From the NCBI GenBank assembly GCA_033439265.1, contig JAVTVX010000031.1:3767501-3831500 (forward strand): a stretch of 64,000 nucleotides of DNA. The letters run 5' to 3'. Positions 1-10,500 of the stretch are shown one piece after another; positions within the stretch are counted from its first letter, which is position 1; each line of letters opens with the position of its first letter. The notes beneath the pieces were generated by a model. That model did no database searches, had not been told where the DNA came from, and saw only the letters and a list, made by a program, of their open reading frames with translations. Origin of the DNA: Dillenia suffruticosa. Taxonomy: Eukaryota; Streptophyta; Magnoliopsida; Dilleniales; Dilleniaceae. Both the position numbers and the translations under genes were made by a program.

Positions 1-394
1 AGATTTTTACTCAATTTTTGATAATATTCAAGTAATCTCAGTAATTTTTTATTAGGAAAAATTGAAATTGATAAATTCAGAATGAAGGTGCTAAAGAAGG
101 AGAGTCGAGTATAGAGTTTACAAGTCCTCGATCACGAGAAACTGCAACAGCATTCAATGCACTCAATCAGTGCAGCAACACTTGACATGATTTGTCGTAA
201 AACCACAACTGTACCAAAGAACCACAACTGCTTTGACACAGAAAAGACTTACCAACCTTAGACTTTTAATTTTCTTATATTGCTTCGACTGAATAGATTT
301 GTAGTAATATTATGTATTCATTATAACCCTAGTTGATTCTCTTATGAAGAGAATATATAAATATGAAGAGGGAAAATAACTTTACACAAATCAT
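1..394. other. Intergenic, no gene seen
   Basis: AT-rich sequence with stops in all frames and no recognisable protein or RNA signature. It leads directly into the first copy of the direct repeat that starts near 395. Confidence 0.5.
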
Positions 395-745
395 GTTTTT
401 GCAATTTCACCATTAACGACAATCCAAGTGACACAATGACATTGGCCAACTCTACACAGATCATATGAAAGCTACATTAAGTCATATCCATGGTTCTCTA
501 CATACATCACATATGGGAAGCACAGGGCAATAGCTATAGGCTACTTTCAGTCATTTCTCTAATATTACTCTTACTAACTTGAGTGTCGGAGTCCTCCACT
601 GAGTCAGCCCCGACAGGGTCTTTGCAAGTTTCCCATTTGAGAAGAACCAGCAAATACATAGCCACAAACTCCCCGTTCGAATCGAAAGAAGGAATCTATA
701 GAGTTTAAAAATCATTTCAATAGATTATCACCGTTTGTGAGAACG
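395..745 (+). repeat. Direct repeat, copy A (~340 bp)
   Basis: This stretch aligns over its whole length with 3465-3790, in the same orientation. Shared words include ACCATTAACGA near the start, ATAGCTATAGGCTA-like text in the middle, and CAGCCCCG...GGGTCTTTGCA plus GAAGAACCAGCAAATA near the end. Divergence is roughly a quarter of positions by eye. The pair could be the LTRs of an old element, but no clear primer-binding site or TG...CA ends were found, so it is called only a repeat. Confidence 0.7.
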
Positions 746-964
746 ACTGACTGACTAGCCATAAAAATTTCAAGCCCTACTTCACTCCTAGCACCATGCC
801 ACCAAAGAAAAGAAATAGAGGTGACACGACGAACAACTAACTTCTTACGCTGCTCAACATCGATAGCCTGGTCCAGCACACCTCTCGGCACCAGAGTGCT
901 CAACTACAATCCGGATCCATCAAAAGCGTTGGCGTTTGTGAAATTCCTGTTCATCACAATCTCT

Positions 965-1235
965 CCCTCGCAAGCTCACTCTCAACCAAATGAACGTGTC
1001 ATTAATAACTGAAATATCTCTCAAATAGGTAGACATGATGCACTCACTCAACCGAACGAACGTATTATCAATAAGGGATACATCTCTCAGACAAGTTAAC
1101 ACGACCCTCTCTCAACCGAATGAATATGTCAACAAATTTTCCAGACAGGTAGATATAGTCTACTCTCTCGACCAAAAGAATGTGTCATCAATAGGGGATA
1201 TATCTCCCAGATGAATAGATATGACCCACTTACCC
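965..1235 (+). repeat. Tandem repeat, ~65-bp unit, about 4 copies
   Basis: A unit containing CTCTCAACCGAATGAACGTG, then ATCAATAGGGATA and TCTCTCAGACAGGTAGACA, recurs about four times with substitutions and one shortened copy. It explains the spurious small ORFs here. Confidence 0.75.
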
Positions 1236-1269
1236 AGCTATACACCTAATTCGATATAGGATCCAACTC

Positions 1270-1600
1270 TCACTCTCAGCTTTACACCTCAAATGGTATT
1301 TTCTCAATTGTAAGTTTCATATGGTATTTTCTCGACTATACACCTTATATGGTATTCTTTTAACTCTATGTCTTAGATAGTGTTCTCTTGGTTGTACGCC
1401 TCATAAGAAAAATTGGTTTTTTGTTTATATATGAGCCTTGGTGCTCGGACAGAATTCAACTCATTTTCTCTCAATTTTCTGTTTATATATGGACCCCAAC
1501 GCCTAGAGCGATTCAACTCATTTTCTCTTAGCCTTCTATTTATATATGGGCCCCAGCTCTCCAACGGGATTTGACTCCTTTTCTATCGGTTTTCTATGAC
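1270..1600 (+). repeat. Two further short tandem repeats (~35 bp and ~69 bp units)
   Basis: From about 1270 to 1410 a unit around ATATGGTATTTTCTCGACTA recurs three to four times. From about 1415 to 1600 a different unit recurs about three times, with TTTATATATGGGCCCCA and GATTCAACTCATTTTCTCT as key words. The repeating minus-strand peptide GPYINRKLRENELN is a by-product of this periodicity and not a real protein. Confidence 0.65.
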
Positions 1601-1989
1601 TATTACTGTATCGGATAGGATTTAACTCCCTTTTTCTCGGCACCACATCATACTAGCTATAACATTGCTCCAATATAGTCTCTCGGTTCTGATGCTTAAT
1701 ACTCTCTTGGTTACAACACATTTGAAAACAACTCAACACTCAAATCACTCCAATACATGATCGATGTGGGAAAAAGAATGCAAAGCGGAGGAAGCAAATT
1801 CTCTGTTATGAGATAGGATTGCAATCACTATTTTGCAAAATCTCTTGGCTACTGGTAGCGCGGCCCCATTCTCTCTTACATTGATCTCTAACCTCTCACA
1901 CTTAGAGAGAGTTATGACCGAGGTTAGTCTTCAGTTCTTTTACTTATGTTTTTCATAACATAAACACTTTACACTCTCAATCACTACTC

Positions 1990-2555
1990 AGTCGAACACT
2001 TTTTCTTAAGTCCCTCGATCCCCCAGTCACTTGATCACTTGGTCACTTGATCTCTTGATCACTCGGTCCCCCAATCACTTGATCTCTTCGACACTTGATC
2101 TCCTGATGACTCGGTCTCTTGATCACTCAATCTCTTGGTCATTTGATCTCCCAATCATTTGGTCTCTCGATCACTCGATCTCAATCATTCGACTCTTTGA
2201 TCACTTGATCTCCCAATCACTCGGTCTCTTGATCACTCGATCTCCCGATCACTCAGTCTCTTGATCACTCGAGCCCTCGGTCACTTGATCTCCCAGTCAC
2301 TTGGTCTCTCGATCACTCGATCCCTCGATAACTTGACCTTTTGGTCACTCTCGATCACTCGATCTCTCGATCACTCGATCTCTCGATCTCTCGATCACTC
2401 GATCATTCGATCCCCTAGTTACTCGATTTCCTGATCTCTCAGTCTCTCAATCACTCAATCCCTCGGTTACTTGATCTCTCAATCCCTCGGTCACTTGATC
2501 ACTTGATCCCTCGATCACTCGACCTCTTGTTTCTTGACCTCTCATCCTCTCGATT
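1990..2555 (+). repeat. Degenerate short-period array (TCACTCGATC / TCTCTCGATC)
   Basis: About 560 bp made almost wholly of ~10-bp words such as TCACTCGATC, TCTCTTGATC and TCACTTGGTC. The CT-rich, GATC-punctuated pattern keeps two strands open and produces ORFs with repeating Leu/Ser/Asp/His residues. These are not credible genes. Confidence 0.85.
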
Positions 2556-3448
2556 TCCCAACCTCTTGCTCTGTACCAAAGCCTAAATGACACCTTGTGC
2601 ATTGAATGCTTCATTTTCATGCCTTTTTCGATTCCCCAATTCACTTTACTTCTAATACCTTTTTCCAAAAATGCTATTAGGATAGGATGCAAATGATGAT
2701 ACCCGACTTAACAAGAAATGTTTCCTATTCCCGTGAGACCCCAATTCTCCTACAATCATCCAATAAGCAAAGAAGTCTCTATCATACTAGAAACTTTCCA
2801 TATTCCTATGAAATTCCAATTCCCTTGTACTTTTGATAAGGAATGAAATTTTCCTAAATTTTAAACCTTCCTAATCTAAAATAATTTTAAATCTGTAAAA
2901 ATCTTGCATCACAAATCCTTGCCATTTCGGAAGAAATGAGACAAAAGGAAACTAGCATTTTTCTACACCCCTTGAAACACTAGATATACAAAGCATGAGC
3001 AACCATAAGGGGGAGGCAATTCTCCACAAGCACAACTGTACAATTTATTTTCGCTTTCTACATACACATGCCAAGGAAGCTAGTAGTTAATTCTATATTG
3101 TCAGAGATTCGGCTTCATGTCCAAGAGGTATGGCTCCATACCCAATTCTATACATGATTAGAGGTATGACTTCATACATATACTCACATATCACATCACA
3201 TGGCTCACTTATACTACGTACGATATATTCTCATACATAGTACTCATTGTATAATACCCATACATACCGCACAACATACATGGGGCTTTAGCATCTATAT
3301 CTATGTTATACACAATATACATAAAGGCCACCACATGTCATTCGCTATCTCTCTCGACATACATACATCACACAGGGTCATACCCACAGTTCTCCACAGT
3401 TTTCTTTTTTATGACTCCTGCTGACTTTAGTATCCAAACATGCCCGCC
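2556..3448. other. Intergenic, no gene seen
   Basis: Sequence between the GATC array and repeat copy B. It contains short ATACAT/CACATA-rich runs (about 3170-3370) and no coding signature. The small ORFs here show no family features. Confidence 0.5.
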
Positions 3449-3790
3449 AGGCCAGCCCCAGTGGGGTTTTTGCAGGTTTCACCATTAACGATGATCTAAC
3501 TGACACACTGGCACCAACCAACTCTATGTAGATCATATAGAGGCTACATAGGACCATATCTATCGTTCTTTACATACGTCACACATGGGAAGCATAGAGT
3601 AAAAGCTATAGGCTATTTTTAGTCTTTTCTCTATTACTACTCTTATTGATTTAAGCGTCAGAGTCCCCCGTCAGGCCAGCCCCGTGGGGTCTTTGCAGGT
3701 TTCCCATTCAAGAAGAACCAGCAAATATATTAGCACAAACTCCCCGTTGGAGTTGAAAAAACAAGTATAAGTGGAGTTCAAAAATTACCC
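3449..3790 (+). repeat. Direct repeat, copy B
   Basis: This is the partner of copy A, displaced by about 3.07 kb. The motif GCCAGCCCC-GTGGGGT-TTTGCAGGTTTC occurs twice in this copy (about 3450 and 3676) and once in copy A (about 604), so the repeat is internally reiterated. A gypsy gag relic begins about 130 bp downstream. Confidence 0.7.
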
Positions 3791-3916
3791 CCAACAAGTA
3801 CCATATAACCCTAAACCAAAGAGACATTTTAGTTAGAGAAACTGACAATTTAACCAAGAAATTGAGTAAGAAAGAAGAAACATGGATCAAACATAGATGA
3901 TTGTGGTTGGACACTC

Positions 3917-4720
3917 ATGGATTCTTCAGCAATTGTAGAGAAAGCTTCTGGTTCAGTGATTCTTCAGCCATCTATAAAGGCTACAACCTTCAACTTAGAT
4001 CTTGGTCTTATCTGTGTCTTAGTTCAGAATCAATTTTCTATACTCCTTTTAGAAGATGCAAATTTTCATATTGTGACTTTCTTGGAGTATTGTAGCATAG
4101 TCAAGCTTAATGGAGTTTCTCCATATGCTATAAAATTGAGATTATTCCCATTCTCTCTAAGAGATAGGGCAAAAACTTGGATTTTAGGTTTGTCAAAAGA
4201 ATCAATCATAATATGAGACATTCTAGTTGATCAATTCTTGAAATTCTACCTACTAAACAAGACAACCACGATATTAGTATGAATCACAAACTTCAAGCAA
4301 AATGAAAGTGAATCCTTGTGTGAAGTATGGGATCGATTCAGAGAAATATTAAGGTAGTGTTCTCACCACAATCTCTCAGATGCAAAACAAATCAAAATCT
4401 TCTACAAGGACTAGGAAACAATTTGAAAATATTCATTGATGTAGCAAGTGGAGGTTCTTTCATGTTGAAGTCTATCAACAAAACTTAGGAGCCTATTGAA
4501 AATATGGCAACCATCGAATGCCTCTAAGACAAGTCAATGTGTATGAGATAGACTCACCAGCCATGTTAAATGCAAAGATTGATGCACTCTCTAAGCAATT
4601 GGAGAATACGTATATTAATACAATACAAAACCCCCAGTGCTTATTGTGGTGGACCTCAAAGGGCAATCAATTGCAGAGGGATGAGTCTTAGTGCATTTGG
4701 TCTAGGTGAAGAGTAGGCAA
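3917..4720 (+). pseudogene. Ty3/gypsy gag relic (Athila/Tat-like)
   Basis: The reading frame from 3917 contains KLNGVSPYAIKLRLFPFSLR followed by DRAKTWILGLS, the classic core of plant gypsy retrotransposon gag. Past the stop near 4216 the homology continues in broken frames. DQFLKFY..NKTT, ESLCEVWDRFREILR, CSHHNLSDAKQIKIFYKGL and a later VYEIDSPAMLNAKIDALSKQ segment can be read, interrupted by stops. Related VHEIDSF..FNAKIDSLT text occurs in the gypsy element at 62.6 kb, so both belong to the same broad lineage. No protease or reverse transcriptase follows. Confidence 0.85.
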
Positions 4721-5899
4721 ATTTTATGTGCAATGATCAAAGGCAGGCTTGGTGTTCTTTGTTAGATACTATTTTGCTTTTGAATTGGTGAGCCGAGACA
4801 AAAGGTCTATAGTTGTCTATGGCATCGATGTCGAATTTGGTTTTAAAAGGATCCTGAAGATAGGTTAGGAGTTTATAGCTGCCGATAGACTCATCATTCC
4901 AAAAAGAAATAGAAGTTGTTGACGTCCTGAGATGGTTGATGTCTTTCAGGATGTTGAATTGGCTAAGCATGATCATGTCATAGATGATCGAGGCTCTCCA
5001 TTCTTCTTTTTTAAGTTCAACAGCTAACTTAAGTCAGATAGTGTAGTTATTGGTATCTTAAGGACATGTAGAGGGTAGTCCTTAGCATAATCTATTAAGG
5101 ACTTTGTTGTTATTAACAGTGGATAGGTTAAGGAAGTATGAATCACTATTTTTTTGAAACTCTGCTTGTATGTTGTTAATCAAAATGTTGGTGACTTCTA
5201 AGAGAAGTTCGTTTCTACAATTCAATATTAATAAATTTTGTTTCTTTCTTCATTTTTTTTTTCAAAATTTTGTTTATCTACATTTAATCACAATTTGAAA
5301 ACTAAAAAATATTTGGAGCATCTTGGTGACCCGTTATTGGCTCATACAATCCCTCTATTAGAGAAATTGCTTGAAAATAATAGGAATTCACAAGATTGAG
5401 TAGTCAATAGATTTGCCAAGTAATCGACATCATTAGATAGCTAAATTGACTTTGCAACAATCAAATTCCTTTCCGTCTCTTTGTTTTTCCTCTCTTAGTC
5501 TCTTGTTTTGTCACTTTTCTATCAAATTTTCATTTTTGTTTCTCATTTCTTTTCTCTTCTCTCTCTGTTACTTTCTCTAATCTCTATCTATGCCCGATAA
5601 TGAATATGAGAGAGAAATTTTTATCACTCTTATTTATATCTTTAAAAAGAGAACAAGACCAACGTTCTGCAAGTTTAATGTTAGAACACTAAACCCTTTT
5701 AATCAAGATTTTGAGTTCAAATCAGTACTCGAATCAAATTAGTCAAATAATCGGATATCGGACCGGTTAAAATAAAAAAATAAATTAATAAAAAAGAACA
5801 AAACAATAACAAGAGAAGAGAGGACTCGAAATAATGTAAGGTTATTTTTGTTTGAATTAAAAAATGTGATATTCTACATCAACAAATAATGAGAATTTT
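4721..5899. other. Intergenic, no confident gene
   Basis: A 79-codon open frame on the minus strand (4737-4976) has no recognisable domain and no supporting neighbours. The rest is AT-rich, with a CT-rich patch at about 5460-5590. Nothing can be assigned. Confidence 0.45.
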
Positions 5900-5904
5900 C
5901 TCAT

Positions 5905-6920
5905 TGAAAAATAAATTCTTTGGGCCAAGAACCTAGGCTTTTCAATAGTTTTGTATTGAAATATACCTTAAAAAAATCAAAATACTTGCTAAACAAATTC
6001 TGGATATAACACACATTTGTCATGGATTGAACCCACGACAGGATATGTTGCAGGTTGAACCTGTGATATAGCCACATGGTGGCATTGGGATGGCCGAAGG
6101 TCACGTGTCACATTTTCAAGACGCGACACAACTTGTTGTTTCTTGAAAACGCGACATTTCCCCTCCCCCAGTGGCTCACGGCGCTCCCACGGCCCCTCCC
6201 TCCGCCACCCGCGGCTCTCTTTCCTTCCATCCCCCGCAACTCTCTCTCTCTCCCCTGCCTGCGGCTCTACTCCTCTCTCCCTCCCTCCCTCTGCAGCTTT
6301 TTCTCTCTCCCTCCCTCCCCCTGCGACTCTCTCTCTCTTTCCCTCGCCTGCGACTGTCTCTCTCTTTATCCCCCCGTGGTACTCCTCTCTCGGGGAGAGA
6401 GAGAGACAACCGGGGGGAGGGAGGGAGAGAGAGAGCCACAGGAGAGGGACGAAGAGAGAGACAGCCACGGGGGGAGGGAGGGAGAGAGGAGTAGAGCCAC
6501 GAGCGGGGGAGGGAGAGAGAGAGCCGTGGGCGGAGGAGGGAGAGAGAGAGAGCCGTGGGCGGGGGAGGGAGGGACAAAGGAGCAGAGCCGAGGGGAGAGG
6601 GAGAGAGAGAGCTATGGGCGGCGGAGGGAGAGAGGGAGAGCCGTGGGCCTGCAGAGGGAGGGGCTGCGGGAGAGTCGGCTGGGGGAGGGGGAATGCCGTG
6701 TCTTTAAGACATGACACTTGACTTTCGGCCATCCCGATTCTGACTTGTGACTATATTACGAATTTAACCTATGACATATTCTGTCGCGAACTCAATTTGT
6801 TACAAATATGAATTATATTCAAAATTTATTTTCTTTGCTGGTCATTTTAAAATTTTTTTTTTATTTTTTAAGATATATTTCAGCACAAAGCTCGGCCTTT
6901 TAATATTGGAAAGAAAAAGG
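5905..6920. mobile_element. Foldback (long inverted repeat) element, copy 1
   Basis: The two ends are inverted copies of each other. The left arm (about 5930-6150) carries GGATGGCCGAAGGTCACGTG, and the reverse complement of the right arm (about 6690-6900) carries GGATGGCCGAAAGTCAAGTG. Pairing continues outward for roughly 200 bp, including a TTGAAATATACCTTAAAAAA / CTGAAATATATCTTAAAAAA pair. The core (about 6165-6690) is pyrimidine-rich on the left (CTCTCTCC with CCCGC) and purine-rich on the right (GAGAGAGG with GCGGG), so it can also fold on itself. No transposase is present. A related copy lies at 45.9-46.8 kb. It could be a non-autonomous DNA transposon of foldback or Mutator-like type; exact ends and target duplication were not resolved. 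Confidence 0.8.
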
Positions 6921-7320
6921 TCTTCATCGGTTATCGAGATTAATTTCATATGGAATTGGTTAACGAAATTTGACATAAATTGAATTGTTTGAATCCAGTC
7001 CAGTTGTGGGGTCTACTCTGGCACGGAATACGACCGTTGAGTTTCCGCTTTGTACTTTGGACCATTCAGGCACGCCCTCATTAAAATTCACATTCCAAAA
7101 GAATTCAAATTTGACAAAAAATAAATAAATAAATAAAATAAAGAAAGCTGCCCGCCTGCTCTACTTTTTTTCTTTTTCCTTTTTTGCCCCTTTCTTTGCA
7201 AAACATCAAATATCCTATCAATGCTTATGTCCCAAAATCCCCTCGTACTCGGTGCTTCATTTGAAGTTTGAACTCCACATTCCCATTTGAGGCATCACAC
7301 TCTCTGAGTTTCACATTCAT
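6921..7320 (+). promoter_or_regulatory. Upstream region of the CHUP1-like gene
   Basis: About 400 bp with no coding potential between the foldback element and the 5' leader. It contains AAATAAATAAATAAATAAAA at about 7120 and T-rich runs. A promoter is expected here by position, but no single TATA box can be assigned with confidence. Confidence 0.35.
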
Positions 7321-7330
7321 TTCAAACCCC

Positions 7331-7363
7331 GCCTCTCTCTCTCTCTCTCTCCCCCCCCCCTTT
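7331..7363 (+). repeat. (CT)n-(C)n tract in presumed 5' leader
   Basis: A run of about ten CT dinucleotides followed by a run of C lies about 200 bp upstream of the CHUP1-like ATG. CT/GA tracts at this position are common in plant leaders (pyrimidine patch or GAGA-type sites). Function here is inferred. Confidence 0.6.
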
Positions 7364-7406
7364 TGAAGATTTCATCTTTTGGCTTCTGGGTTTTCAAATT
7401 AGAACC

Positions 7407-7445
7407 ATGTCTTCGGGAAATTCCCTCATTGGAACTAGAAAATGA
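7407..7445 (+). promoter_or_regulatory. Possible 12-codon upstream ORF
   Basis: An ATG at 7407 opens a 12-codon frame ending in TGA at 7443-7445, about 115 bp before the main ATG. If the leader is unspliced it would be met first by scanning ribosomes. The context (ACCATGT) is moderate. It may be removed by a leader intron; transcript data are needed to know. Confidence 0.35.
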
Positions 7446-7560
7446 GTCTCCGAAGAAAGTAATTTTTGTTAAGTTATTAATTTTTTTCCAGGATTCTATG
7501 TCTACATTTATACCAGGGTTTTGTTGAACAGAGAAGCACGAGAATTTCAGATTTCCAACA

Positions 7561-10500
7561 ATGAGAGAAGAAAAAGAAAACCCATCAGGGAATAGATTGA
7601 AAGCATCAAAATTTGCGGATCAAAATCAAATGCCAAAGGGTACTAACAATATCAAAAGCAGTACAAATGCATCGAGATTGCGATCTGCTTCTTCGTGGGG
7701 TTCTCACATAGTGAAAGGGTTTTCAGCAGAGAAGAAAACAAAATCAGAATCAGACAACACGCTTCCTCCATTCAAGAAGCAGCAACCTCTCACTGCTTCT
7801 TCAGCGCCTGCTCAGTCTCAATCTCAGTCTCGGGTTAAGAGGTCGTTGATGAGTGATTTGTCTTGTTCTGTCAATGCCATTCAGGTTCATCCACATTCCC
7901 GCGATTTGTTTCTTGAGATAGATCATCTTAGAAACTTGCTTCGAGATTCAAAGGAGAGGGAATTGGAACTGCAAGCAGAACTCTCAAAATGTAAGAAAAC
8001 CCAGAAAGAATTGGATCTTGAAAGAGAGCTGGAATTGAAGAAGAATGAGGTTGAAAACCTTAATCAGAAAGTTCGTTCCCTTGAGCAACAATTGGCATCA
8101 AGAAATGAAGGACAAGTGAGTTCGAAATCGCTTGAGATGGAAGTAGTAGAGTTGAGGAGGTTGAACAAGGAGCTCCAACTTCAGAAGAGAAATCTGTCTT
8201 GCAGGCTTTCTTCCCTGGAATCCCAGCTTGCCACCCTTGTCAAGGTTTCCGAGGTTAGTACCCACATAAACCTACTGCATACTCGTAGTTTTTTTTAATC
8301 TAGTTTAAGTGAAACTTAGTATCAGTGATTTTTATTATCCTTTGCAGAGTGAAATTGTTGAGAAAATCAAAGCTGAGGCTTCTTTGCTTAGACATGCCAA
8401 TGAGGACTTGAGTAAACAAGTAGAAGGGTTACAGATGAGCCGATTGAACGAAGTTGAGGAGCTTGTGTATCTGAGGTGGGTCAATTCGTGTTTACAAAAT
8501 GAGTTGCAAAAGTCCCAGACTACAATCAACTTAGAAGATGCAGCGAACTCCAATTCTGATAACGGAGCAACTGAAATTATTAGCTTGTCATCATTCAGTC
8601 AAGGAAGTGGCTTATTCGATTTGGGTAGTGGGAATAAACTCACTTTGAATAAAATGTTGAAGAAATGGCCTGTTGGCAATATCTCAGAAAATCTAGAATG
8701 CCCCGATATCATGTTGGAGAAAATTTGGATGGAGTCACCTGAATGCACAAGTCCAAGGCGGCATTCCATTAGCGGATCAAAATGCTGCAGAGAAGACTTG
8801 GTACTAAGCAAGCGAAGACAATCCGATGGCTTTATGTGTTCAAAAGAAACAGAAAAGGAAGCAGAAGAATTTATTTGTCAGAGTTTTGATTTTGGTAGTG
8901 CTCAAAGGTCCCAGCAATATGGAAATTCACAAGATGCAAATAAACTTGCGGTTACCTTAGATGTTGAGAAAAGGGCACTAAGAGTTCCCAATCCCCCTCC
9001 GAGGCCATCAATTAGTATTCCGTGTGAACCTAAGGAAGGACCTGCACAAATTCCACCATCACAGGCTGCGGTGCAGCCTCCTCCTCCTCCTCCTCCACCT
9101 CCTCCCCCAAAATTATCCATGAGAAGTTCTGCAGGCACAGTACAACGGGCACCACAAGTTGTGGAGTTTTACCACTCACTCATGAGAAGGGACTCAAGAA
9201 AGGACTCCCTAAATGGAGGAACTACAGATGCCATAGATGTTGAAAATGCACGCAGCAGCATGATTGGTGAAATTGAGAACCGATCATCACATTTGCTGGC
9301 TGTAAGTATTTGCCAATTCATTGGGTGGCTGTCATGTTTCATGTCAAGTTATAAGTGTGATTCTTGTTATATAAATCATAGTTTTTTCTGAATAGCTAAC
9401 ATCCTATGCCTGCAGATAAAGGCAGACATCCAGACACAAGGAGAGTTTGTGAACTCATTGATAAGAGAGGTTAACAATGCTGCATACCAGAACATCGAAG
9501 ATGTTGTCGCATTTGTGAAGTGGCTAGACGATGAACTTTGCTTTCTTGTAAGTAATTTTCATGGCTTTTACAATCTTATCAATTTGCTATTTTATTTCCC
9601 TTCGGAAATCAAATAGCTGAAGCAGTGATTTCATGGAAATGAGAATAATAGAAAAAAAATAGAAAATTTATGTGATTTTGTATTAGATAATCTGAAATTA
9701 CACTGCAAATTCAAGCTATGGTCTACATTGGTACTTATTGCTTATATTTTATCCAGGTGGATGAAAGAGCAGTTCTAAAGCATTTTGACTGGCCAGAGAA
9801 GAAAGCCGATACATTAAGAGAAGCAGCATTCGGGTATCGAGACCTCAAGAAGATGGAATATGATGTAGTTCATTTTGTGGATGATACACGATTGCCTTGT
9901 GATATTGCACTGAAGAAAATGGTTGCTCTGTCTGAAAAGTGAGAACCTGAAAACTTCCCTCAGATTTAGTTTCATTTAATTGAGCTCTTTATTATGAACT
10001 TTTGGTGAATTCTTTTAATCACAAGAAAGAACATTTGCTTGTCTCTGGCAGGATGGAACGTACTGTCTATAACCTCATTCGGACAAGAGAATCATTGATG
10101 CGACAGTGCAAAGAGTTTCAGATTCCAACAGATTGGATGCTTGATGCTGGAATCGTAAGCAAGGTAGACCTCTGCTTCTAATTTTATTCTAAGCTTTCTG
10201 ATTCTTTGAGGAATAAAATAACTAGTGATAATCAAATTATGTGAGTTATTTGGAACATTCTCATATTTAGTAATGTTGAAATTTCATGGAGGATGCTGAG
10301 ATTGCATCAATTTATAGCCTTAATGGAAACTTTTACATATCACTTTGAGTCTTAAGTCACAACAAAACAACAAAACTATTGAAGAAATCCTTCACTGTCA
10401 ATTTAATGTATTGCGAAATACTAGAACTTAGCTCCAGTGAGTATGTAACATGCCCTTCATGTGCCTCAATTTTTTCCCTTTATCCAATAGATTATGTCTA

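Noticed and set aside
1373-1564. Repeating peptide GPYINRKLRENELN on the minus strand
   Set aside because: Product of a ~69-bp non-coding tandem repeat.
965-1600. Possible CRISPR-like spaced repeats
   Set aside because: Units are contiguous and diverged, spacers are absent, and the genome is clearly plant nuclear.
2031-2692. Repetitive Ser/Leu/Asp ORFs that could look like a repeat protein
   Set aside because: The ~10-bp GATC-rich array keeps frames open; the repeats are too irregular at codon level.
4737-4976. 79-codon minus-strand ORF
   Set aside because: No family could be recognised and no transcript signals or related copies support it.
5989-6732. Long overlapping ORFs on both strands (up to 247 codons)
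   Set aside because: They lie in the CT/GA-rich hairpin core of the foldback element; composition alone keeps frames open and gives Pro/Leu/Ser and Arg/Glu/Gly runs.
8902-9138. Minus-strand glycine-rich ORF
   Set aside because: Antisense shadow of the poly-proline codons of the CHUP1-like gene.
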